From Nitrospirales bacterium (GTDB lineage: Bacteria; Nitrospirota; Thermodesulfovibrionia; Thermodesulfovibrionales; Dissulfurispiraceae): DNA of 5,147 nt. This document shows positions 1-5,147 of this stretch, in pieces. Numbering within the stretch: the first letter of the stretch is position 1; each line of letters starts with the position of its first letter. The stretch covers positions 1 to 5,147 of the forward strand of contig JADLDZ010000363.1 of assembly GCA_020846375.1 (NCBI GenBank), given 5' to 3'. Below the pieces are notes generated by a model. That model was not told where the DNA came from and made no database searches. It worked only from the letters and a program-made list of their open reading frames with translations. The position numbers and the translations under genes are program-made.

Positions 1-498
1 ACGGCTGCCCCTTCCCGCTTCCTTGTCCTCCTTGCCGTAATTGTTGCGGGGGCGCTCCTTTCCATGGGACTTGCGACGGTCCTGCTGAAGACGGCGGTTT
101 CCCGGCTCAGGGAGGAAAGCGGGAAGAACGAGACGACCATCGTCGGCCTTTCAAAGAAGATCAACGAAATAAAGAAGTACGAGAGGCTGAACAAGGAGCT
201 CGAGCAGAGGAGCGGCATCATCGAGGTCCTGCGGAAGAACCAGGCGGTTCCGGTGCGGATCCTGGACGAGGTGAGCCGTGTGCTCGCCGAGGGGGTCTGG
301 CTGAGCTCCCTTTCCTATAAGGACAGCGCCGTGGCCCTGGAAGGACATGCCTTCACCAACAGCGATCTCGTCGCCTATGTGAGCAGCCTGAAGAGACTGA
401 CGAGCATCTCCGATGTATACCTGGAGGAGTCCCGTGAGGTGGAAGTGGAGACGACACGCGTGTACCGGTTCAAGCTCGCTTTCCGGGTGAAGGGGTAG
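1..498 (+). CDS. pilN: PilN, type IV pilus inner-membrane alignment protein (5' end outside the window)
   Basis: The frame is open from base 1 to a TAG at 496-498, giving 165 visible residues. Residues about 7-29 form one hydrophobic membrane helix (RFLVLLAVIVAG onward). A charged, Lys/Glu-rich likely coiled coil follows (about residues 32-80), then a compact periplasmic domain carrying the PilN-like stretch VPVRILDEVSRVL...GVWLSSLSY. The ATG at 64 lies inside the membrane helix and is not the start. PilN is usually about 180-200 residues, so roughly 20-30 residues are probably missing, including the cytoplasmic tail that normally binds PilM. In the family, PilN pairs with PilO in the periplasm to join the cytoplasmic PilM/motor side to PilP and PilQ. 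The gene ends 3 nt before pilO, consistent with one operon. The identification rests on topology, motif and gene order together. Confidence 0.9.
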   Translation, partial: TAAPSRFLVLLAVIVAGALLSMGLATVLLKTAVSRLREESGKNETTIVGLSKKINEIKKYERLNKELEQRSGIIEVLRKNQAVPVRILDEVSRVLAEGVWLSSLSYKDSAVALEGHAFTNSDLVAYVSSLKRLTSISDVYLEESREVEVETTRVYRFKLAFRVKG

Positions 499-501
499 CC
501 G

Positions 502-1143
502 ATGGATCTCAGGCTGAATTTCAGCATCGAGCTCCTCACCCCGACGCAAAGAATCCTGTTGCTTGCACTTCCTCCCGTGCTCATCGTCGCCCTGTCCGTC
601 TCTTTCCTCATCATGCCTCTTCTTGACGAGAGGACGAAGTTGAAGGCTGAGGTGGACCGGCAGAGGGATGAGATCGCATCGCTCCGGCAGAATGCCGTCC
701 GCCTGCCCGCCCTGATCTCCCGGAACAAGCTGCTGACGAACAGGCTTCTTGCCCTGCAGATGCAGCTCCCTGAAGAGAAAGAAGTGTCGGGCCTGCTGAA
801 GCAGGTGTCGGAGCTGGGGATCAAATCGGGGCTGCAGGTCGTGCTCTGGAAGCCGAAGGAAAGGAGCGTCCATGCCAGCAAAGAGGTGTACGAAATCCCG
901 GTGGAGGTGGAGATGCGCGGAACCTACCATCATTTCGGGGAGTTCTTCAGCAGTGTGACGAAGATGAGCAGGGTGGTCAACCTGGCGAATATAACGATGA
1001 AGGGCGGAGACCCGAAGAGCACCCGGGACGCCTCCCTTTTGCAGGCCGGTTTCAATGCCGTCACCTACGCCCTGATCCCCGAATCGGAGAGGCGGGAACT
1101 GGAGAGGAAAGAAAAAGAGAAAATGGATAAGGAGAAGAAATGA
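502..1143 (+). CDS. pilO: PilO, type IV pilus inner-membrane alignment protein
   Basis: This is a complete 213-residue gene, close to the usual PilO length. It has a short cytoplasmic N-terminus, one membrane helix at about residues 18-41, a coiled coil at about 43-88, and then a ferredoxin-like periplasmic domain. Typical PilO marks are LPEEKEV (89-95), the following LLKQVSELG...GL, and EIPVEVEMRGTYHHFGEFF (131-149), which corresponds to the family's 'IPV-x-G-x-Y' segment. The start is supported by AAGGGG at 490-495, six bases before the ATG, lying within the end of pilN. In the family PilO forms a heterodimer with PilN and contacts PilP. The last 20 residues (194-213) are a highly charged Arg/Lys/Glu tail that looks like a local addition. 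The stop overlaps the pilP start as ATGA, implying translational coupling. Confidence 0.93.
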   Translation: MDLRLNFSIELLTPTQRILLLALPPVLIVALSVSFLIMPLLDERTKLKAEVDRQRDEIASLRQNAVRLPALISRNKLLTNRLLALQMQLPEEKEVSGLLKQVSELGIKSGLQVVLWKPKERSVHASKEVYEIPVEVEMRGTYHHFGEFFSSVTKMSRVVNLANITMKGGDPKSTRDASLLQAGFNAVTYALIPESERRELERKEKEKMDKEKK

Positions 1144-1631
1144 GTCGGACGTCCGTGACGGTGCTTTCCCTCATATGCGTGGCCTTCTTCTCCTCTCCCG
1201 TCCTGTCGGACGCGGGGGTCTCCCCGCCCGCCTTGGTAACGCCCGGAAAAACACCTGAAAAAGCAAAAGAAGAGGGCCTCGCCGGCCCCTATGACTACAC
1301 TGCGAAAGGCAGGAGGGACCCCTTCGCTCCCCTCATCCGGCAGGCGGAACAGGAAAAGAAGAGAGTCCTTGCGCCCATCGAGAGATATACCATAGGCGAA
1401 GTGACGCTGGCGGCCGTACTGTGGTCCGGCAAGGGATACTACGCGGTGGTGGCCCTTCCGGACGGCAAATCCTATACCCTGAGGGAGGGCATGAGGCTCG
1501 GCCCGAACGGGGGAAAGGTGCTCAGGATCTCACAGGATTCCGTGGTCATCCGGGAGCGGATCAGGGACTACAGAGGCACTGTCAGCCCGAAAGATACTAC
1601 TTTAAAGCTCCGCAGGGAGGAAGAGGGGTGA
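1140..1631 (+). CDS. pilP: PilP, periplasmic type IV pilus protein linking PilNO to the secretin
   Basis: This 163-residue protein has a signal peptide (hydrophobic core about residues 6-17, possible signal peptidase I cleavage after VLS at 21-23 or SDA at 23-25). A Pro/Lys-rich flexible linker follows (about 27-48), then the diagnostic segment YDYTAKGRRDPFAPL (51-65). A small beta domain spans about 80-150. In the family the linker binds the PilN/PilO dimer and the beta domain binds the N-terminal periplasmic domain of PilQ. The start overlaps the pilO stop (ATGA), with AAGGAG at 1129-1134 five bases upstream. Many PilP proteins are lipoproteins, but here the only Cys in the signal region (C13, in LSLIC) is preceded by Ile, which does not fit a lipobox. 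The protein may therefore be soluble in the periplasm or held by an uncleaved signal. Confidence 0.92.
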   Translation: MSRTSVTVLSLICVAFFSSPVLSDAGVSPPALVTPGKTPEKAKEEGLAGPYDYTAKGRRDPFAPLIRQAEQEKKRVLAPIERYTIGEVTLAAVLWSGKGYYAVVALPDGKSYTLREGMRLGPNGGKVLRISQDSVVIRERIRDYRGTVSPKDTTLKLRREEEG

Positions 1632-1636
1632 AAATG
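1615..1636 (+). promoter_or_regulatory. Overlapping ribosome binding sites and start codons at the pilP/pilQ junction
   Basis: GGGAGG at 1615-1620 lies seven bases before a GTG at 1628, which shares GTGA with the pilP stop at 1629-1631. A second purine motif, AGAGGGG at 1622-1628, lies five bases before the in-frame ATG at 1634. Both starts are credible and add only two residues' difference. Either implies translation of pilQ coupled to the end of pilP. Confidence 0.55.
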
Positions 1637-3790
1637 GAGGGGGAAATAGAAAGGATGCGGCTGAATATACATTTTCCTGTGCTGCTTCTCATGCTGGTGC
1701 TGCTCTGTACCTCCGCATATGCAATAGAAGACGGCGGCAAGGAAAAGACCCGGGAGATTACCGCTCTCGAAGTACTGGACAATGCCGTCGCCGTAACGGT
1801 CGATGGACCGATCAGCTATACGGTGCACCGTCCCGGCGACCCATTCAGGGTTTTCGTGGACCTTGAGGGTGTTTCCCTGGGGCGGTTCAGGGAGAAGATC
1901 TTCTCCGACAGGGCGGGGATCACCGAAGTGGCCCCGACACAGGTCCAGTCCCCGACCGTGCTTGCCCGGCTGAACATTCTTCTGCAATCTCCCTCCACGG
2001 TTGTTCCCGAAGTAAAGGGGAACCAGCTCGTCCTCCATGTACAGAACGAACAGCGGGGGGCGGCTGTCCCGGACGGACCGCGCGCCGCCCAGGGAGCAGT
2101 GCCCGCGGTGGAGGGCGCCCCGGCCGGCGCGGCAGAGGAGGAAGGGGACTCCGATGACGAGGACGACGATAGCGCGGAACGGATCACCGCGGTCCTCCTG
2201 AATAAAACGGCCAGGGGAATGGAGATCATCATCAGGGGTGACGGCACCCTGCCCGACCCTTCCGTTTTTGAAGCCGAGAAGAGGCTGATAATCGATATCC
2301 CCGGGGTGACCATGGCGGCGTCCCTACCCACGGTGCCTGCCCCCCCGGTACGGGACATCAGATACCGGGAGCAGGAGAGCGGGCTCAGGATCACCATCGA
2401 GCTGACGGGAGCTCTCAACAAGGAGATCGTGACCATCGACGATGAGCTGCGGGTTTCCCTGTACGCCAAGGGAGCGGAGGGAGAAAAGCATGAAGCTGCG
2501 TCCGGCGCGCCCCGCACCGGTTTCTTCAAGATGGGGGAAGAGGGAAAGGGAGGTGCACGCCTGATCTCCCTCGATTTCCAGGACGCTGACATTATCCCCA
2601 TCCTGCGGCTGTTGAGCGATGTGAGCGGCTACAATATCGTCGTCCACCCCGATGTGAAGGGAAGGATCACCATGAAGCTGCTGAACGTCCCGTGGGACCA
2701 GGCGCTGGACCTCATCCTGAGGACCTTCAACCTCGAAAAGGTGGTGGAGGGGAATGTGATCCGCATCGCCACCGTGAAGTCGTTTCAGGAGGAGAGGAAG
2801 ACCCTTGCGGAAACGCGGGAGGTGTTCGGGAAGGCGGAGGAGATCGTTACACGGATACTGGTCGTGAATTATGCCAACGTGGAAAAGGTCAGGGACTCCC
2901 TGGAAAAGGCGAAGATCCTTTCCCCCCGGGGAAGTCTGGGCACCGATACGAGGACCCGCTCCCTCATTTTAAAGGACATCCCCTCGGTACTGGAAGAGGT
3001 CCAGCGGATTGTCGCGGATCTCGACAAGCCGACGCCGCAGGTGCTGATCGAGGCGAGGATCGTAGAGGTGAATACGAACTTCTCGAGGAGCCTCGGTGTG
3101 GAATGGGGCGCCGGCATTTCCTCCTCCAACCGGCTGACTACGGCGAGCGGCTCCATCACCGGTTCATCGGTAACGGGCGGGAGTCCTTCCAATACCACCA
3201 TGATCAACCTTCCGGCGACCACTTCCGGATCGGCGGTGCCGACCAGTGCGATCACCATCGGGTATCTGAACGCGGCGCAGACACTCGGGCTGGACCTGCG
3301 CCTCTCCGCCATCGAGGCCATAGGAAAGGCGAAGCTCCTTTCCACCCCGAAGATCATGACCCTCGAAAACGAGCAGGCGCTCATACGGCACGGCAAGAAG
3401 ATCCCGGTCACCACGCCCGGCACGACACAGGGCACCTTTACCACCGTGTATATCGATGCCAATCTGAAGCTGGTGGTGACGCCGCAGGTAGCCCCCGACG
3501 GGACGGTTCTCCTCAAACTGGAAGTGCACAAGGACGAGCCTGATTTCAACAGGACGGATACCCTCGGCAACCCCGCAATCGATACCCGCGCGGCATCGAC
3601 CCAGGTGCTGGTGAAGGACAGCGAGACGGTGGTCATCGGCGGTATCCTGAAGGGCTCCGAAACCTCCGACGACTCGAAAGTGCCCGGTATCGCCGATATA
3701 CCGCTTTTGGGTGCGCTTTTCAAGAAGCAGACGAAGGAGGCGACGTCCGAGGAGCTGCTCATATTTATTACTCCGCGCATTGTGAAATAG
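1634..3790 (+). CDS. pilQ: PilQ, outer-membrane secretin of the type IV pilus, with two AMIN domains
   Basis: From the ATG at 1634 this encodes 718 residues. A signal peptide ends at TSAYA (26-30). AMIN-like domain 1 is at about 42-137, and a Pro/Ala/acidic linker with an acidic cluster (168-182) leads to AMIN-like domain 2 (about 184-279). The secretin N0/STN domain is at about 310-380 (SLDFQDADI...VSGYNIVVHPDVKG), the N1 domain at about 406-466, and the secretin core at about 467-718. The core carries TPQVLIEARIVEVN, LLSTPKIMTLEN and the terminal signature VPGIADIPLLGALF (683-696), then ELLIFITPRIV. PilQ forms the multimeric pore through which the pilus passes; AMIN domains are expected to bind peptidoglycan and N0/N1 to meet PilP. 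Residues 496-541 are a Ser/Thr/Gly-rich stretch in the gate or lip region. The start is uncertain: GTG 1628, ATG 1634, or ATG 1655, the last giving the cleanest signal peptide but a poor ribosome site. The open frame continues upstream to 1421, but that part overlaps pilP and reads as low-quality shadow. Confidence 0.95.
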   Translation: MEGEIERMRLNIHFPVLLLMLVLLCTSAYAIEDGGKEKTREITALEVLDNAVAVTVDGPISYTVHRPGDPFRVFVDLEGVSLGRFREKIFSDRAGITEVAPTQVQSPTVLARLNILLQSPSTVVPEVKGNQLVLHVQNEQRGAAVPDGPRAAQGAVPAVEGAPAGAAEEEGDSDDEDDDSAERITAVLLNKTARGMEIIIRGDGTLPDPSVFEAEKRLIIDIPGVTMAASLPTVPAPPVRDIRYREQESGLRITIELTGALNKEIVTIDDELRVSLYAKGAEGEKHEAASGAPRTGFFKMGEEGKGGARLISLDFQDADIIPILRLLSDVSGYNIVVHPDVKGRITMKLLNVPWDQALDLILRTFNLEKVVEGNVIRIATVKSFQEERKTLAETREVFGKAEEIVTRILVVNYANVEKVRDSLEKAKILSPRGSLGTDTRTRSLILKDIPSVLEEVQRIVADLDKPTPQVLIEARIVEVNTNFSRSLGVEWGAGISSSNRLTTASGSITGSSVTGGSPSNTTMINLPATTSGSAVPTSAITIGYLNAAQTLGLDLRLSAIEAIGKAKLLSTPKIMTLENEQALIRHGKKIPVTTPGTTQGTFTTVYIDANLKLVVTPQVAPDGTVLLKLEVHKDEPDFNRTDTLGNPAIDTRAASTQVLVKDSETVVIGGILKGSETSDDSKVPGIADIPLLGALFKKQTKEATSEELLIFITPRIVK

Positions 3791-3871
3791 CATACGACGC
3801 ATGACAGGTTTTCTTTTGCGGATGCGAAAGTTGCATCGAAGGAGAAAGGCGAAAGGATGAAGGAGGAATAG
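3791..3871 (+). other. pilQ-lipoprotein spacer with a 7-bp hairpin
   Basis: This is the only gap longer than 20 bases in the window. It contains CTTTTGC (3813-3819), loop GGAT (3820-3823) and GCGAAAG (3824-3830), which pair over seven positions with one G-T wobble. No T-run follows on either strand, so it does not look like a strong intrinsic terminator. It could be an mRNA processing or stability element, or chance. The last part (3837-3868) is purine-rich and includes the ribosome binding site of the next gene. No convincing sigma70 or sigma54 promoter was seen. Confidence 0.35.
3860..3866 (+). promoter_or_regulatory. Strong ribosome binding site for the first lipoprotein gene
   Basis: AAGGAGG is a near-perfect Shine-Dalgarno sequence, five bases before the ATG at 3872. 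It fixes that start and suggests efficient translation independent of pilQ. Confidence 0.75.
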
Positions 3872-4339
3872 ATGAAGAAGAGCCGTGCCGTGTCTTTGCT
3901 GCTGCTACTGTGTCTTGCCGCTCTTTCAGGGTGCGGAGGCGGGGGCAATTCCGCGCCGTCGGGGTCAACCCTGACCATCAACCCCGCGGAAATCACCACA
4001 ACGGATGCGTCTTCCAGTACGTCGTGGACGACGCAGTTCTATACGATTTCCCTGAAGAATGCAGAGGGGCAATCCCTCGGCAATACGAAGGTCACCATCA
4101 CCTTCCCCTATGCCGTCCCCTCCTCCTATGGAGTGGTCCAGCTTTATGACGGCGACACCCCGGTGAACTCCCCCCTCGATGTAGAAACGGACGACTTCGG
4201 GGTCTATTATCTCCGGCTGGATATGCAGTCCGGCGGGGGCTTGTCGTACTCCGGGGACCTTGAAGCCCGCTCCGGGGATGCCTTTGCCAACTCGAAAATT
4301 ACCGTGAGCAGCACGTCCGGCGACACCCAGGGCGAGTAA
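3872..4339 (+). CDS. Small lipoprotein with an Ig-like beta-rich domain, unknown function
   Basis: This is a complete 155-residue protein. It has a classic lipoprotein signal: MKKSR, a Leu-rich core, then lipobox LSGC with the lipidated Cys at 21. Gly at +2 and the absence of Asp there predict sorting to the outer membrane. A Gly/Ser linker (22-32) leads to a domain of about 33-148 rich in Thr, Ser and alternating hydrophobic residues (TLTINPAEI; NTKVTITFPYAVPS; DDFGVYYLRLDM; NSKITVSS). This pattern resembles bacterial Ig-like (Big-type) domains, in which a 'T-D-x-x-G-x-Y/A' turn precedes a beta strand; the family assignment is inference. It has no TPR helices, so it is not a PilF/PilW/Tgl-type pilotin. 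It lies 81 nt after pilQ and 18 nt before a second lipoprotein, suggesting an accessory role at the outer membrane or surface. I do not recognise a named gene. Confidence 0.85.
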   Translation: MKKSRAVSLLLLLCLAALSGCGGGGNSAPSGSTLTINPAEITTTDASSSTSWTTQFYTISLKNAEGQSLGNTKVTITFPYAVPSSYGVVQLYDGDTPVNSPLDVETDDFGVYYLRLDMQSGGGLSYSGDLEARSGDAFANSKITVSSTSGDTQGE

Positions 4340-4345
4340 TCAAAG

Positions 4346-4353
4346 AAGAGGAG
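4346..4353 (+). promoter_or_regulatory. Ribosome binding site before a triple ATG
   Basis: AAGAGGAG lies four, seven and ten bases before three consecutive in-frame ATG codons at 4358, 4361 and 4364. The exact start among the three cannot be decided, but the site supports translation starting here. A weaker alternative, GTG at 4400, would give a shorter and more typical signal peptide. Confidence 0.6.
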
Positions 4354-4357
4354 CCCC

Positions 4358-5147
4358 ATGATGATGAAGAGCAGAAGGCTGCATAGAAGAGAACGGAAAG
4401 TGAAGACGGCAGGCGGCAGGCGGTATTCCTCAGCCGTCCTGCTTCTGATCTGCAGTGTGCTTTTATTTGCCCTGGCCGGCTGTTCGGGCAATGATACCAC
4501 GGGGACGGTGATCGGGCAGGAGACCTCCAGCGGGAAGATCCGGCTCGCCAAACTGGAGGGGGACGCCATCGCCGTATCCACCGCCTCCGGCGATCAACAG
4601 AACCCCCATGTCATCTATCTGGCCGACAAGAACCTCTGGTTCTCCGTCTATGAGGACTGGAGCAGCACCACTACGGGCTCCGATATCAAGGCGAAATTCA
4701 TCGACAGCAACGGAACCCTCTGCGGGAGCGAAATAACCGTAAGCAACTCGTCGGGGAATCAGACGGTGCCCCGGGCTGCCTACAAATCGGGGAGGATCGT
4801 GCTCGCCTGGCAAGATACCCGCTCGACCGCCAATGTGAGCGGTTTCGTCTATTACCGGGATATCACCGTCTCCAGCCTCGATGCGAGCTGCTCGAATCCC
4901 TCGCTGGGGACCGAGACTGCGGTAACGTATGAGGACGACGATCTCACGGCCGGGGGGATTCAGACGCTGGTCAGCTCCCGGACAGCCCCCAAGATCACCT
5001 ATGACAGCGTGAGCGACAGGTTCCTGCTGGCCTGGGTGGAGTCCCGTACCACACGGAAGACGAGCAAGTTTCAACCGTTCTCCCTGAATCTGACGGAGCC
5101 GTCCCTCGCTTTCGGGGATACGCAGTTCGTCGGGTACGCGGCGCTGC
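4358..5147 (+). CDS. Lipoprotein with beta-propeller-like repeats, unknown function (3' end outside the window)
   Basis: The frame is open from ATG 4358 to the window edge without a stop, giving 263 visible residues. A long basic N-region (residues 1-22, rich in Arg/Lys) leads to a hydrophobic core and lipobox LAGC, with the lipidated Cys at 42. Ser at +2 predicts outer-membrane sorting. The mature part holds three divergent repeats beginning near N82, V137 and A210. Each has a pattern of (N/V/A)-P, a strand ending in Tyr, five to nine residues, then a hydrophobic strand and an aromatic-acidic motif: SVYEDWSS, LAWQDTRS, LAWVESRT. This Pro...Tyr...Trp-x-Asp/Glu-x-Arg pattern resembles blades of sialidase-like or related beta-propeller repeats. 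The first two blades each carry one Cys (C122, C178) at matching positions. It follows the preceding lipoprotein by 18 nt and is probably cotranscribed. Function and final length cannot be told from the window; an adhesin, surface-binding protein or pilus accessory factor is possible. Confidence 0.85.
   Translation, partial: MMMKSRRLHRRERKVKTAGGRRYSSAVLLLICSVLLFALAGCSGNDTTGTVIGQETSSGKIRLAKLEGDAIAVSTASGDQQNPHVIYLADKNLWFSVYEDWSSTTTGSDIKAKFIDSNGTLCGSEITVSNSSGNQTVPRAAYKSGRIVLAWQDTRSTANVSGFVYYRDITVSSLDASCSNPSLGTETAVTYEDDDLTAGGIQTLVSSRTAPKITYDSVSDRFLLAWVESRTTRKTSKFQPFSLNLTEPSLAFGDTQFVGYAAL

Noticed and set aside
64..498. ATG at 64 as the start of pilN
   Set aside because: The frame is open upstream to base 1 and encodes the first half of the membrane helix, so 64 is internal and the gene starts outside the window.
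151..933. 260-residue minus-strand open frame opposite pilN/pilO
   Set aside because: It is His/Leu/Arg/Gln-rich without any family feature, opposite two supported genes.
1421..1633. Longer N-terminus of PilQ from ATG 1421
   Set aside because: It lies over pilP in another frame, is rich in Gly/Arg/Gln as shadow frames are, and would bury the signal peptide about 80 residues into the protein.
2692..3543. 283-residue + strand open frame inside pilQ
   Set aside because: It is fully inside the well-conserved secretin coding region, in another frame, with Gly/Arg/His-rich shadow composition and no domain.
3813..3836. Intrinsic terminator after pilQ
   Set aside because: The hairpin has no T-run after it on either strand, and the next gene follows closely on the same strand.
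3818..3836. Sigma54 or sigma70 promoter around TTGCAT at 3831
   Set aside because: The upstream GG is 11 rather than 10 bases from the GC and lacks the TGGCAC context, and no TATAAT-like box is found at the right distance downstream for sigma70.
2869..3999. 376-residue minus-strand open frame opposite pilQ and the first lipoprotein
   Set aside because: It is antisense to the conserved PilQ core and has Ser/Arg/Pro-rich composition typical of GC-rich shadow frames, with no recognisable motif.
4463..5074. 203-residue minus-strand open frame opposite the second lipoprotein
   Set aside because: The + strand frame has a ribosome site, lipoprotein signal and internal repeats; the minus frame has none of these.

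Overview
The window is part of a type IV pilus (T4P) assembly operon, read entirely on the + strand. It begins inside pilN and continues through complete pilO, pilP and pilQ genes, in the order typical of pilMNOPQ clusters. Two lipoprotein genes follow pilQ on the same strand, and the second runs off the right edge. The DNA is GC-rich (around 60% by eye). The signal peptides, outer-membrane secretin and two lipoproteins indicate a diderm (Gram-negative) bacterium. The divergent PilN/PilO/PilP and the secretin with two AMIN domains resemble Deltaproteobacteria-grade (Desulfobacterota/Myxococcota) or Nitrospirota pil clusters. That placement is an impression, not a demonstrated assignment.

Layout: 1-498 pilN (5' end missing); 502-1143 pilO; 1140-1631 pilP, sharing an ATGA with pilO; about 1634-3790 pilQ, whose possible GTG start at 1628 would share a GTGA with pilP; 3791-3871 a short spacer with a small hairpin; 3872-4339 a small lipoprotein with an Ig-like beta-rich body; 4358-5147 (open at the right edge) a second lipoprotein with at least three beta-propeller-like repeats. 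Gaps are 3 nt, -4 nt, about 2 nt (or -4), 81 nt and 18 nt. No promoter or convincing terminator was found, so transcription probably enters from upstream (pilM or earlier) and may continue into the lipoproteins.

How the genes work together (established for the families): PilN and PilO are inner-membrane proteins that dimerise in the periplasm and form the alignment subcomplex. PilP links them to the N-terminal periplasmic part of the PilQ secretin, which forms the outer-membrane pore for the pilus fibre. The AMIN domains of PilQ are expected to hold it to peptidoglycan. The two downstream lipoproteins are not standard members of the pil cluster. Neither looks like a TPR-type pilotin (PilF/PilW/Tgl). 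They are the least explained part of the window and could be outer-membrane or surface accessory proteins used with the pilus.

There are no RNA genes, mobile elements, CRISPR arrays or obvious DNA repeats. Long open frames on the minus strand are shadows of the GC-rich pil genes.
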